The translations under genes were made by a program, and so were the position numbers. DNA of 64,000 nt from Giardia muris (lineage: Eukaryota > Fornicata > Diplomonadida > Hexamitidae), in the NCBI GenBank assembly GCA_006247105.1, contig CM016929.1, positions 868,001 to 932,000 of the forward strand, given 5' to 3'. The notes beneath the pieces were generated by a model, which searched no databases, was not told the origin of the DNA, and was given only the letters and a program-made list of their open reading frames with translations. Below, piece by piece: positions 46,766 to 56,376 of the stretch (position 1 is the stretch's first letter; every line of letters begins with the position of its first letter).

Positions 46766-49700
46766 ATGCCTATTCCAAAGGTCACCACCCCGAAGAAGAC
46801 CAGGTATGTCAAGGCCGGACCCACCAGCCGCGCCCTTGTCGTCCGTACTGACATCCCATGCGGCCTTGAAGGGTGCACGGCCTGTGGGGGGCCAGGACTC
46901 AAGGCTGGTGGGAGAGTGATTATCCTGCCTGATTCTCGTTTCTGTCTTGAATATCCAGCGGCCTTCGATGCCCTTCTGAAGGCGGACGTCATCCTCATCC
47001 TTTGTGACTCAGTCCTGGACGTCCTTTCGTCGCTGAGCGCGACTAGGGCAAAGTATGTCCGATCAACGATAACTTCGGCTGCTAAGAGCATTCTTTTCCG
47101 AGATAAATCTTGCTCAGAGACTACGGGCGGGTATGCAGTCTGCAGCACGTCGGAACAGCTTGCTGACGCCCTCAGAGCGAGTGCTCTATTCTATGCCAAG
47201 CATGCCTCCACGATACATGAGTACGACGTCCTCATCCTTGCAGCAGATGAGGCGATCCAGAGGACCATCAGCGACGCACTGGAACATCACATTTTCTCCT
47301 ATCGGCCAGAGCAACTATTCACCGTAGACCAATACCGGAAGCATGGACTCGAAAGCATTGGCATGAAAGCCGAGGACTGGGAAGCCCTGGCACTGACCTG
47401 TAGTACTTTTGGGGAGAGTGCAGACCCCTTTTCATATCCTCCGCACTTCGCCCAGCAACGAATTGAGGAGCTTCTTAAGGAAGGAAAGATATGCAGGGGA
47501 AGACTAGTGTCATTGGGACGTGGGCGTGGCGGGGAAGTGCGACAGGGGAATATCATCATCAAGCTATCGTCGCCGTTTTACATGAATCGTGGACTTTCCA
47601 AAGATATAGTGGCAGTAGCCATACTTAAAGAGCAGTGGTGGTCTGAAGCACAGAGAGGTCTTCCGATTCCATACACCGATCCTTGCCTCATTCTGGAAAA
47701 GGATGAGTTAGACGCTTTTCTACTACGACCAGTGGAGAGAGAGGAGGGGAGGAAGGTTGCATACGGGATTGTCGTTGGGATCGTGTCTCGTGCTACTCTT
47801 GAGTTCTGTGGGACTCTCAAGGTTCCCTTTCCACTGGTTAGCATTGGAGAGACCGAGGAGGAAGGGGTGACGCCAATGATAGGGAATACGTCTCTATTGC
47901 GGCCATATGATCGCTTATTGCCAGACTTCTTCATCACCTCGCCGTCAACGTTGCAGTATGCTGTCGGGAAGCGTCTCGTCGTGGTCCTTGCCTCCTGGGA
48001 GAGCGATGAGAGGTCTCCTAGAGCGTTTGTCAAGACCGTCCTAGGAGATGTTGGGAATCGTGACGTTGAGGCATCGGTCTTGATGAAGGAGTATGGGATT
48101 CGGCATAATGATGTCTATCTCGAGGATGACGTCCTCAAAGAGCTAGCCGCCGTCGGGTTTTCTAATGGGGAGTACTCTATTCCACCAAATATCTATCTCA
48201 ATAGTGTCGGACCATCTACCCCTCTCCCCGACACAGAGTACAAGGATCTTCTTTCTCGAAACCTACGATTAGCCAAGAAGTACTCTGGACTGCGCTTGGA
48301 CCTGACCGAGGAGTACGTTGTCTCCGTCGATCCATACACCTGCAAAGACATTGACGACGCCTTACATCTGAAGCGCTTGGCGAACAATATCTTCGAGGTC
48401 GGCGTGCACATCGCTGATGTCGCCCATTACGTCCATCCAGATGCCCAGATCGACTTGGAGGCTCGGCAACGAGGAACCACGGTCTACTTCCCCGATCGGC
48501 GCATCGATATGCTTCCCCACGTCCTTACAGAGGAAGTCTGCTCCCTACGCTGCTGGACCGACAGGTTGGCCATGTCCGTCATCTATGAACTCGAGGTCTA
48601 CGAGTCTGATGAAGGACAGGAGGTGGATGGCGTTGACTTTGGGCTCCTAGCAGGCCTGACAGGCGTGGAGGCCTCCTTACGAGTCCGTGTTATTGACTCC
48701 CACTTCACTAAGACTATTATTCGTTCTCGCGGGTCCTTGGCATATGCCGAGGCCCAATGGCTCTGTGAGATGGATGTACCTAGCGTAGACGTGATGTATG
48801 AGGGTGGGGCTTATATGGAGATGAGTGCTGCGATTCGTCCACATCTGAACGAAGGCTTTGCTGCAAATCAGATCAAAGTCACACGCATCCAACAGAGTCT
48901 CAAGGCTCTTCTCTTCCTCAGCCGGTTGTTAAAGGCTGAAAGGTTACGTAAGGGGGCGTTGATCCTTGAAAGTCCCGGGGTTGACTTCCAATTGGATCCT
49001 GAGACGAAGATGCCGATCCGCTTACAGGAGCACAAGCACCTCTCGACGATGTCAATGGTGGAGGAGTTCATGCTCTTGGCCAACCATTCGGCAGCCACGC
49101 GCATCCTCGAGGCGTATCCCTCGTTTGCAATCCTTCGGCGGCATCCAAAGCCAACCGACGCGATGTTCTCCACGTTACGAGTTCAGGTGAGGAAGATGTT
49201 CGGTTTCGAGCTCAATACCGAGAGCAACTTGTCTCTCTCATGCTCAGTCCATAAGGCATATGCAGAAGGTGTTTTAACCGACTCACAACTCTCAACAGTG
49301 CGGCAATTACTCATCCGATGCATGGCGCTGGCAAAGTACTTTTCCGCCTCTGAGTTCACGCAGGACGAGTATGCCCATTATGGCCTCGCCCTAGATGTTT
49401 ACACGCATTTCACCTCTCCAATTCGCCGCTATAGCGATATCCTTGTCCACCGTCTGCTTGCCGCGGCCGAGCACTTTGACGTCTTGCCTCCATCGCACGC
49501 AGTGACGGATATCATGGAACGCGTCTGCCAGGCTCTGAACGAGCGCAAGGAGGCCGCAGACCGCGCCTCAACTGAGGCCTCTCGCATCTTCAGTACTCTT
49601 TACGTCCTAGGCCGCTGGAAGGCCCTCCATGGCGATATGCGCCCCCTCACCACCCATGCAAACGTCCTTCGCCTCTGTTCCGAATGCATCACCGTGGTGT

Positions 49701-49903
49701 TGCATGAGCTCGGGACGGAGGGGCTCGTCCGTTGCAAGGACCAGACGGTTCAGATTGACGACCTAGGCCTTTGGATCGACCTTCGGGAACCTGACGGTTC
49801 CGTTCGCCGGGTCTCTGTCTTTGATGAAGTCCTGGTCGAGGTCTCCTTTGATTTCTCACGAATTTACGCCTTCGAGCTTCGAGTTACTCTACTACGCCCC
49901 TGA
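46766..49903 (+). CDS. RRP44: Exosome nuclease RRP44/Dis3
   Basis: A 1,045-residue exosome-associated 3'-5' exoribonuclease. The N-terminus has the Rrp44 signature VVRTDIPCGLEGC and a PIN-like domain (about 30-200, VIILPDSRFCLEY). Cold-shock/OB domains follow. The RNB domain has EEYVVSVDPYTCKDIDDALH: Asp522, Asp528, Asp530 and Asp531 keep the spacing of the yeast metal-binding acids, so the exonuclease should be active. Further family marks are VGVHIADVAHYV, GTTVYFPDRRIDMLP, VEEFMLLAN and YAHYGLALDVYTHFTSPIRRY, then a C-terminal S1 domain. PIN endonuclease residues are harder to match and may be partly lost. Start context CCGAAAAATG. The gene shares a divergent spacer of about 100 bp with the pseudokinase. 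Confidence 0.95.
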   Translation: MPIPKVTTPKKTRYVKAGPTSRALVVRTDIPCGLEGCTACGGPGLKAGGRVIILPDSRFCLEYPAAFDALLKADVILILCDSVLDVLSSLSATRAKYVRSTITSAAKSILFRDKSCSETTGGYAVCSTSEQLADALRASALFYAKHASTIHEYDVLILAADEAIQRTISDALEHHIFSYRPEQLFTVDQYRKHGLESIGMKAEDWEALALTCSTFGESADPFSYPPHFAQQRIEELLKEGKICRGRLVSLGRGRGGEVRQGNIIIKLSSPFYMNRGLSKDIVAVAILKEQWWSEAQRGLPIPYTDPCLILEKDELDAFLLRPVEREEGRKVAYGIVVGIVSRATLEFCGTLKVPFPLVSIGETEEEGVTPMIGNTSLLRPYDRLLPDFFITSPSTLQYAVGKRLVVVLASWESDERSPRAFVKTVLGDVGNRDVEASVLMKEYGIRHNDVYLEDDVLKELAAVGFSNGEYSIPPNIYLNSVGPSTPLPDTEYKDLLSRNLRLAKKYSGLRLDLTEEYVVSVDPYTCKDIDDALHLKRLANNIFEVGVHIADVAHYVHPDAQIDLEARQRGTTVYFPDRRIDMLPHVLTEEVCSLRCWTDRLAMSVIYELEVYESDEGQEVDGVDFGLLAGLTGVEASLRVRVIDSHFTKTIIRSRGSLAYAEAQWLCEMDVPSVDVMYEGGAYMEMSAAIRPHLNEGFAANQIKVTRIQQSLKALLFLSRLLKAERLRKGALILESPGVDFQLDPETKMPIRLQEHKHLSTMSMVEEFMLLANHSAATRILEAYPSFAILRRHPKPTDAMFSTLRVQVRKMFGFELNTESNLSLSCSVHKAYAEGVLTDSQLSTVRQLLIRCMALAKYFSASEFTQDEYAHYGLALDVYTHFTSPIRRYSDILVHRLLAAAEHFDVLPPSHAVTDIMERVCQALNERKEAADRASTEASRIFSTLYVLGRWKALHGDMRPLTTHANVLRLCSECITVVLHELGTEGLVRCKDQTVQIDDLGLWIDLREPDGSVRRVSVFDEVLVEVSFDFSRIYAFELRVTLLRP

Positions 49904-49948
49904 AAACAATGAAACGACAGAATAAACGCCACCCTTCTAGAAATTGAT

Positions 49949-52900
49949 ATGAGCAACCTCATTCAAGCTGTATCCTCAGGAAACATTGATGAGATACAAA
50001 TGAACATCAGCGAGGCCGGCCGCCATGACCAGAAGGGCCGTACCGCCCTCATCATCGCGGCTCAGAAGGGAAACGCCGAGGCAATCTATCTTCTTCTTGA
50101 CAAGGAGGGGGGGATGCAAGACAATGCGGGCTGGACGGCCCTGTTGCACGCCGTCCACAACGGGAAACTGGAGTGTGCCCGCCTTCTCATCTGCGAGGCC
50201 GGCATACGCTCGTCGGGCGAGGCCGAAGGGTATCCATCTGGCATCACGGCCCTCATGGTCGCCGCAGCCAATGGATATGTGGACACAGTCACTGAGCTGT
50301 GCCAGTATGAGCATGGCCTTGAGGATTATAGCGGGAACACCGCCCTCTGGTATGCGCAGAAGAGTTCCCACGTTGATGTTGTTAAGAAGCTGAAGGAGAA
50401 GATGCCCGTGCGTAAGCAGCCACCCCCGAAGACCAGCTACGCCCTCATCGCAGCCGCGACCCTTGGAGACCTATGGGGTGTTAAGTCCAATGTTGCGCAA
50501 GCGGGACAGCAGGACTTGAAGGGGCAGACGGCCTTGATGCGCGCCTCTCGGGCTGGACACGTTGAGATCGTTCGCTTCTTACAGGAGAAGGAGCAAAGAA
50601 TTCGAGACGAGAAGGGGCATACGGCTTGCTTCCATGCGGTGATGCGGAAACAAGAGGACTGCGTCAAACTTCTTCTCATGGAGGGAGACATGCAAGATAA
50701 TAGCGGGCAGACGATTTTCGAGGCATTCGTCGATGATGATCACATCGATATCCTGAGTCACGCCTTCGAGACACTTTACGAGACCAAAGACCACTTCAAC
50801 GTTGCCTTGGAGCATGGCTTCAGGAAATACGCGATAGGAATTATCATTCATCAGGCGGGGAAGCAGATCCCGGAAGGGTGCACTCTCTTGATGGCTGGAG
50901 CCATTACAGGGCGTGTGGATCTTGTTAGCGATAATATCCTTGAGCTTAAGAAGCAGGACACCTTTGGACGTACCGCTCTTTATCATGCGATCAGTAATGA
51001 CCAGAAAGCCTGCGCCAAACTACTTCTTGATGAGGCATCTATCAGGGACAAGAATGGGACAACGGCCTTTGCGGCATTGATTGAGAATTATCGGGCTCTT
51101 GTCCTGGATCTTTTGCGGACTATGCGAGACGAAAATCGTTGCCATCTTCTTACAGAAGCCCGGGCAGGGAACGACAACTATGTTGCACACCTTTTGGCCA
51201 GAATTCATGGTGTGGATCTCTCGAGTCAACCGACGGTACTGATGCACGCCGCCATAGCTGGGTATGATAACCTCATCTACCATTACAGGGCGCAGTTTGG
51301 CAAGACGGATCAACAGGGGCGAACAGCTCTGATGTATGCCGCAGAGTACGGGCACCTAGAGTGCGCTAGAAGACTCCTCTGCGAGGCTAGGGTTGTTGTT
51401 TCAAACTGCAATCAAACACTATATTTTCCTGTTTCTAGCTATAATGTATATTACAAAATCAATACAGCTTCTCTCTTTGCTGCAAAGGGGAACTATGAAA
51501 AGATTCTACACCTCCTTTGGCCTTATGAGTATGATCTGCCTTCAAGTGGTTCATCAAGCAGTAATTCTTATACTTGTTCCAAGCTTATTGCACAAAAGCT
51601 TCAGAAGAAGTTCACTACTCCTCTCCCCCCGCCTCCGAAACAGACCTGGAAGCTATTAGAGGCCGTATGCGCAGGTGCTTACGCTGACATTGAGGAGAGT
51701 CTAGACGAGGCTGGGACTTGCGCATCGGATGGCCGTACTTCGTTGATGGTTGCTGTTTGTTACGGTGACATTGCCGCCGTCAAGCTTCTCCTGAGTGAGG
51801 TGGGGGCTCAAACTACTTGTCCCCTTCAATGCCTTCCAGCAGGGATGACGGCACTCATGTTTGCGGCCTTGATGGGAAACCTTGAAATGGTCGAATTGCT
51901 CCTACCTTATGAGCGTGGCCTCACCAATTCGAAGGGCGAGACCGCATACACCATGGCACAGAACACGGATCAACCTGATAGTCAGCTGCTCAATGCGTTG
52001 GAATCCGAAGCCTCCAGACTGCACCTAGGGCGTCTTCGTCCACCTCCGATCAAGCCGACCCATCTTATCCTGGCCTGTCTTGCTAACGACATAGATACCG
52101 CACAGAAACACCTTGATGAGGCTCGGAAAAGCGACTTCTTGGGAGTCACGGCACTCATGCACGCCGCGATTTGTGGCCACGTCAAACTAGTCGCTCTTCT
52201 TAGGGATAAGGAGCTACACCTTCAGGATAGGCTGGGGCGCACAGCGTTGATGTATGCGATGCAGTATTGCACCATCGGGTGCGTGAAGCTTCTGCTTGAC
52301 GAGGCCGATATGGAGGACGAACAGGGTGAGACGGCCTTGGACCTCGCACTTACCCTGCCGGTGGAAACCGAGCTTTCACGGAAACGCGACCGATGTGTCC
52401 AGATTCTACAGGCCCACATTCAAGCCCGAAGCATCGGCCTCAGGGCATCCATGCAGGTCACTAACGCTGTGGATATCATCACTATGATACAGAAAAGCCT
52501 ACGAGTGGTACTTGTCGGCGAAGACGCCGGGAGAGCAGAGGCCTTGATATCATCCGTCGTCTCGGGTCTCGATTCCTTGAAGATACTCGCAGACCGAGCC
52601 GAGATCAATACCACGTCCTTGGGAACGGCGGCCATGTCGAGTGCAGTCCAGGAACGCTTAAAGACGGCGGAGGACGAGGTAGCGCGCCTATCCGCCGAGC
52701 TTGAAAGTGTGATAGCCGAAAAGGATGGGTTGCAAGTACAGCTTCAGACGGTCGCTGAACTAGAGGCAAAGCTCGTTGAGAAGACTAAAGAGATGGATGC
52801 ACTCGCAAGAGAGAACAGCGATCTCTCCACCCAGCTGACAAAGAAGAGTCTCGAACTCCAATCAGTAACTCGTGTCCCTCCTCCGATACTCAGCGGCGAC

Positions 52901-53146
52901 GGCTACACCCTCGACGAGCTGATGCAGCTGAAGGAGAACTTGACCATGTCACTAGGGGTGATCACATCGGCACAGGCAGTGCTTCAAACTACTTCGTGCG
53001 TGGTTTGCAAGGCCGCCCCGAAGAACGTCGTGCTCCATCCCTGTAACCACCTCTGCATTTGCGAAGATTGCTCCGTTGCTATGATGGGTCAGCCATGCCC
53101 GCTATGTAGAACGTCTGTCACGGAGGTGCATAAAATCTTTCTATAA
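49949..53146 (+). CDS. Long ankyrin-repeat protein with C-terminal RING finger (protein 21.1 type)
   Basis: A 1,065-residue protein and paralogue of the gene at 40434. Ankyrin repeats fill about 1-780 (GRTALIIAAQKGNAEAI, GQTALMRASRAGHVEIV, GRTALMYAAEYGHLECA). A serine-rich break lies near 535-550 (SSGSSSSNSY). A coiled coil covers about 890-980. The block GYTLDELMQLKENLTMSL precedes a RING at 1017-1058 (CVVC, CNHLC, CEDC, CPLC), and the protein ends VTEVHKIFL. The RING suggests ubiquitin ligase activity, with ankyrins as the targeting part (inference). It starts at ATG 49949 after AGAAATTGAT. Confidence 0.9.
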   Translation: MSNLIQAVSSGNIDEIQMNISEAGRHDQKGRTALIIAAQKGNAEAIYLLLDKEGGMQDNAGWTALLHAVHNGKLECARLLICEAGIRSSGEAEGYPSGITALMVAAANGYVDTVTELCQYEHGLEDYSGNTALWYAQKSSHVDVVKKLKEKMPVRKQPPPKTSYALIAAATLGDLWGVKSNVAQAGQQDLKGQTALMRASRAGHVEIVRFLQEKEQRIRDEKGHTACFHAVMRKQEDCVKLLLMEGDMQDNSGQTIFEAFVDDDHIDILSHAFETLYETKDHFNVALEHGFRKYAIGIIIHQAGKQIPEGCTLLMAGAITGRVDLVSDNILELKKQDTFGRTALYHAISNDQKACAKLLLDEASIRDKNGTTAFAALIENYRALVLDLLRTMRDENRCHLLTEARAGNDNYVAHLLARIHGVDLSSQPTVLMHAAIAGYDNLIYHYRAQFGKTDQQGRTALMYAAEYGHLECARRLLCEARVVVSNCNQTLYFPVSSYNVYYKINTASLFAAKGNYEKILHLLWPYEYDLPSSGSSSSNSYTCSKLIAQKLQKKFTTPLPPPPKQTWKLLEAVCAGAYADIEESLDEAGTCASDGRTSLMVAVCYGDIAAVKLLLSEVGAQTTCPLQCLPAGMTALMFAALMGNLEMVELLLPYERGLTNSKGETAYTMAQNTDQPDSQLLNALESEASRLHLGRLRPPPIKPTHLILACLANDIDTAQKHLDEARKSDFLGVTALMHAAICGHVKLVALLRDKELHLQDRLGRTALMYAMQYCTIGCVKLLLDEADMEDEQGETALDLALTLPVETELSRKRDRCVQILQAHIQARSIGLRASMQVTNAVDIITMIQKSLRVVLVGEDAGRAEALISSVVSGLDSLKILADRAEINTTSLGTAAMSSAVQERLKTAEDEVARLSAELESVIAEKDGLQVQLQTVAELEAKLVEKTKEMDALARENSDLSTQLTKKSLELQSVTRVPPPILSGDGYTLDELMQLKENLTMSLGVITSAQAVLQTTSCVVCKAAPKNVVLHPCNHLCICEDCSVAMMGQPCPLCRTSVTEVHKIFL

Positions 53147-53164
53147 GCGTCTAATAACAGGATA

Positions 53165-53571
53165 TCAACTGTGTTCCCCATTCGGTACCCCAAGAGTTCC
53201 TCGGGAAGGTCGGGGAGCTGGACCTTCCTTCTGAGGAGAGGCGTGATCCTCCTCCTCTCCCCGTCGGGAAGGCCGTTGGCGACGTCCTCTGCCGTCCTGC
53301 CCTCCCCGTCCTTCAGGTCCCTCTCCAGAAGGAGGAGGCCGACGCACTCCTCGTGTCCTCTCCCCACTGCATGCATCAGGGCCGTCCATCCCCTCCCGTC
53401 CTGGAGGCGGGCCTCGAGGGGCCGGAGGAGGCGGACGACCTCGGTCTGGCCTCGGGAGGCGGCGTGCATCAGGGCCGTCATGCCTGAGGGGTTCGGCTCG
53501 GTCGAGGAGTCTTTCAGCCATAGCCGGTGCAGTACTCGGGACGATCGACCGCTCCTCCGGGAGAGTAGCAC
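53165..53571 (-). pseudogene. Antisense remnant of an ankyrin-kinase gene
   Basis: This minus-strand frame contains ankyrin motifs (SGMTALMHAASRGQTEVV, GWTALMHAVGRGHEECV) and then LPDLPEELLGYRMGN, which resembles the linker that leads into the kinase of the gene at 56377 (LPDSLSGYHL). After that it runs out without a kinase. The part at 53294-53489 is identical to the inverted copy in that gene, and the flanks are similar but diverged. No start codon gives a sensible N-terminus and no kinase domain follows, so it reads as a truncated copy. It lies back to back with the VSP at 53598 and may have replaced that gene's 5' end. Confidence 0.7.
53294..53489 (-). repeat. 196-bp inverted duplicate, copy 1
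   Basis: Base-by-base comparison shows this segment, reverse-complemented, to be identical at all 196 positions to 57227-57422. It encodes two ankyrin repeats. The first mismatch on one side is at 53293 against 57423. Confidence 0.95.
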
Positions 53572-53597
53572 CGGAGATCGACGTCCTCGAGGGCTCG

Positions 53598-55535
53598 ATG
53601 GAGGTGAAGGCTCGAGCCGCTCCCGCTCCAGCTGCCTGCAGTCCTGCCATAGCGAACTGCGGAACGAACAAGTGCCTGAAGTTCGGGAGCACGCAGGTCT
53701 GCACGGAGTGCGCTGAAGGATACGTTCCTATCAATGGAAACTGCGCGTCAAAAGACGATTCCTCCGTGACCGCGGCGGGGTGCACGAATTCGGATGAATC
53801 CGCCCTCGATGACACATCCCAGACGTGCGAGAAGTGCGGAAACGCCTTCGTCCTCTTCCAGGGCGGCTGCTACGCCAAAGACCCCGCAACCTCCCTCATC
53901 TGTGCCACCTCCACGGAGAACGGGAAGTGCGCCTCGTGCAAGGATGGGCTGCTCGTGAACGCCGCCGGCTCCTGCGACCTCTGCGACCCGACCTGCAAGA
54001 CGTGCAGCGAGAAAGAGGACCCCGCGAAGTGCGAAACTTGCTATGAGGGGTACTACTTCGATAGCAATGCCAAGACTTGTACGGCCTGTCCGACCAACTG
54101 TGCGACCTGCACGAACGCCAACACCTGTCAGACTTGCAAGGCCGGATATCTCCTCGGAACCGGGAAGTGCGACGCCTGCGCTTCGGGCTACCTCCCAGAT
54201 GCGAACAACGCCAACTGCTACTCCTGTTCAGTCCCCAACTGCGTCCAGGCGAGTGCTGCCAACGCCTGCTCCAAGTGCGGTCCCGGCTTCATCATCGACA
54301 CCGATAAGTGCGTCTCCTGCTCCAACCCGACTACTGGATATACCGGGAACGTCCAGAACTGTGCTGTTTGCACCGTCTCCAATAAGGCCCTGACCTGCAC
54401 CAAGTGCAATGACGGCTTCAAGCTTGACGGCAGTCCTCAAACATGCACTGCCTGCACCGTCACTGGCTGCAAGACCTGCGACACCGACGTCGCCACATGC
54501 TCGGAGTGCCTCGAAGGATACTACCCCACTGGCACTCCTATCACCTGCACGAAGTGCTCCATCGACGGCTGCAGCACCTGCACCTCCACTTCCTGCACTG
54601 CCTGCAAGACCGGCCTCGCATCCCTCGGCACCCCCATCTCGGCCTGCCTCGACCTCCAGGACCCCGAGTGCCAGCAGGCCGAGAAGGTCGGGTCGAACGA
54701 CGTCTGCGTCCAGTGCTCCCAGACCCACGCCCCCGTCGACGGGAAGTGCGTCCCGATCTCCTCGGCTGTCTGCACCACCCCCTCCACCTGCACGTCCTGC
54801 AAGAACGGCTTTATGCTGTACTCCGGGGGCTGCTACTCGACCTGGAAGGCCGCGGACCTCGGGATCTGCGCCCGGAGCCGCCAGAGCCTCGTCGGGGATG
54901 CGCTCGTCTGTGGTGAGTGCTCTGCCGGGTTCGTCCCAATCGACGGGTCCTGCCGTCCTGTCTCGGGGTCTGTGAGGACGAACATCAACACGATCTGCTT
55001 CAATGACGCGACTGGGACGACGGCCGCCAACAAGGACTCGAGGAGCTGCAAGGCGTGCAGGAACGGGTATTTCCTCTTCAACGGAGGCTGCTACCCAACA
55101 ACCGGGAACTCTGTCGGGGCGTCCATCTGCACCAATGTCGACAACAACGGGAAGTGCACTGCCGCCCCGACCGGCGCCCCCCTCATCCTCAACAGCGACG
55201 GGACCTTCAGCCCCTGCCCCACCGGGTGCGGGATGTGCCAGAAGGACGCGACGAGCGGGGACGTCACCTGCTCCTCCTGCGGCCTGGGGTACTACAACTC
55301 GGCATCTAGTGGCATCACCTGCACGGCCTGCCCCAGTGGGTGCACCTCCTGCCCAGGTGGGAAGTGCGACCTCTGCTGGGACGGGTCATCCTTCAATGGG
55401 ACCTGCCCCCCTCCCCCCTCCAGTTCTTCCAGGCTCTCAGGGGGTGCCATTGCGGGGATCGTCATTGCCGTCCTGCTGGTGCTGGGAGGTCTCGGGGGCT
55501 TCCTCGGTTGGTGGTTCGGATGCAGGGGGAAGTGA
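53598..55535 (+). CDS. Variant-specific surface protein (VSP) lacking a signal peptide
   Basis: A 645-residue cysteine-rich protein with dozens of CxxC pairs and GGCY blocks (FVLFQGGCYAKD, FMLYSGGCYST, YFLFNGGCYPT). The C-terminus is the VSP hallmark: a membrane span (GAIAGIVIAVLLVLGGLGG) followed by FGCRGK and stop. VSPs are the antigenically varied surface coat, normally expressed one at a time. The first ATG (53598) gives MEVKARAAPAPAACSP, which is no signal peptide, and no in-frame ATG upstream helps. Just upstream the DNA is an antisense ankyrin remnant. It is therefore probably 5'-truncated and silent, or a donor for recombination (inference). The 3' end is intact, with AGTGAAT overlapping the stop. 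Confidence 0.88.
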   Translation: MEVKARAAPAPAACSPAIANCGTNKCLKFGSTQVCTECAEGYVPINGNCASKDDSSVTAAGCTNSDESALDDTSQTCEKCGNAFVLFQGGCYAKDPATSLICATSTENGKCASCKDGLLVNAAGSCDLCDPTCKTCSEKEDPAKCETCYEGYYFDSNAKTCTACPTNCATCTNANTCQTCKAGYLLGTGKCDACASGYLPDANNANCYSCSVPNCVQASAANACSKCGPGFIIDTDKCVSCSNPTTGYTGNVQNCAVCTVSNKALTCTKCNDGFKLDGSPQTCTACTVTGCKTCDTDVATCSECLEGYYPTGTPITCTKCSIDGCSTCTSTSCTACKTGLASLGTPISACLDLQDPECQQAEKVGSNDVCVQCSQTHAPVDGKCVPISSAVCTTPSTCTSCKNGFMLYSGGCYSTWKAADLGICARSRQSLVGDALVCGECSAGFVPIDGSCRPVSGSVRTNINTICFNDATGTTAANKDSRSCKACRNGYFLFNGGCYPTTGNSVGASICTNVDNNGKCTAAPTGAPLILNSDGTFSPCPTGCGMCQKDATSGDVTCSSCGLGYYNSASSGITCTACPSGCTSCPGGKCDLCWDGSSFNGTCPPPPSSSSRLSGGAIAGIVIAVLLVLGGLGGFLGWWFGCRGK

Positions 55536-55541
55536 GTGAAT
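55535..55541 (+). terminator. Poly(A) signal AGTGAAT at the VSP stop
   Basis: AAGTGAGTGAATGG holds a perfect AGTRAAY beginning on the last base of the TGA stop, the arrangement known for VSP 3' ends. Confidence 0.7.
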
Positions 55542-55576
55542 GGTGAAGGGGAGGGAAGAACGCGAGGGACCTCTCG

Positions 55577-56203
55577 TGTACGGAAGGAGCCGGGACGGGG
55601 GAGTGCACAAGAGCGAGGACGACGTGCAATGTACAGAACTGCCAGGCATGCGTCAGTGGTGAGACCAACAAGTGCGAGACCTGCAACGACGGCTACCTCA
55701 AGGACTCGGACGGCTCCAACTGCTACTCCTGCGCCTCCTGCAACCCCGGCTTCACCCTCTCAGATGACAGGTCGAACTGTGTGGCCTCGACTCCGGCTCC
55801 AACTCCTCCCTCTGCGTGCACCGTCCCCAACTGCCAAACATGCGTCAATGGGAAGGACAACGAGTGCCAGACCTGCAATGCGGGATACTTCGTCAGCACG
55901 ACCGACAAGTCCTGCTCCGCCTGCCCCGCTGGGTGCGATCAGTGCGACACTGACCATACTAAGTGCGATGCCAACCAGTGCTCTGAAGGGTTCTTCTACA
56001 CTTCAGGCGGAACCTGCACACCCTGCTCGACCGGCTGCAAGACGTGCACGGATGCCACCGTCACCACATGCACAGAGTGCCTCGACGGCCACCACTCTTC
56101 CTCCTCTTCTCCCGTCGTCTGTACGAAGTGCGTCCTCCCCAACTGTGGATCCTGCCCAGATAGCAAGGACGTCTGCACGACCTGCCTCAACGGCTTCCAG
56201 GGG
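55577..56203 (+). pseudogene. VSP fragment, truncated at both ends
   Basis: One frame encodes VSP-type sequence: CNVQNCQACVSGETNKC, CNDGYLKDSDGSNCYSC, CTVPNCQTCVNGKDNEC and CVLPNCGSCPDSKDVC, ending at CTTCLNGFQ near 56203. After that the frame stays open but loses all cysteine pattern (GLWMRSGWLVGARR). No ATG with signal peptide precedes it, and no membrane span or CRGK tail follows. About 210 codons of VSP ectodomain are left. It begins about 40 bp after the preceding VSP's stop and is followed by the NEK kinase gene. Confidence 0.8.
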
Positions 56204-56376
56204 TTATGGATGCGATCGGGCTGGCTTGTGGGGGCGAGGAGGCCTCAACGAGCACCCCGAGGAGAGCTGTGGGCCTCCCGTCCTCGGGGCAGGCCGTTGG
56301 TAGCGGTTGGATGCCCAGAGTGTCAGATGGGAGCATCAGTGGAAGGCTGGTGAAGGTGGATGTTTGATGTTCAAAA
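56204..56376. other. Spacer between VSP fragment and NEK kinase
   Basis: 173 bp without recognisable coding similarity. The end, GATGTTTGATGTTCAAAAATG, supplies the AT-rich element and A-run for the kinase start. Confidence 0.4.

Noticed and set aside
53165..53815. 216-codon minus-strand frame crossing the VSP start
   Set aside because: Its Arg/Pro/Gly-rich product has no ankyrin pattern; the neighbouring minus-strand frame carries the ankyrin repeats.
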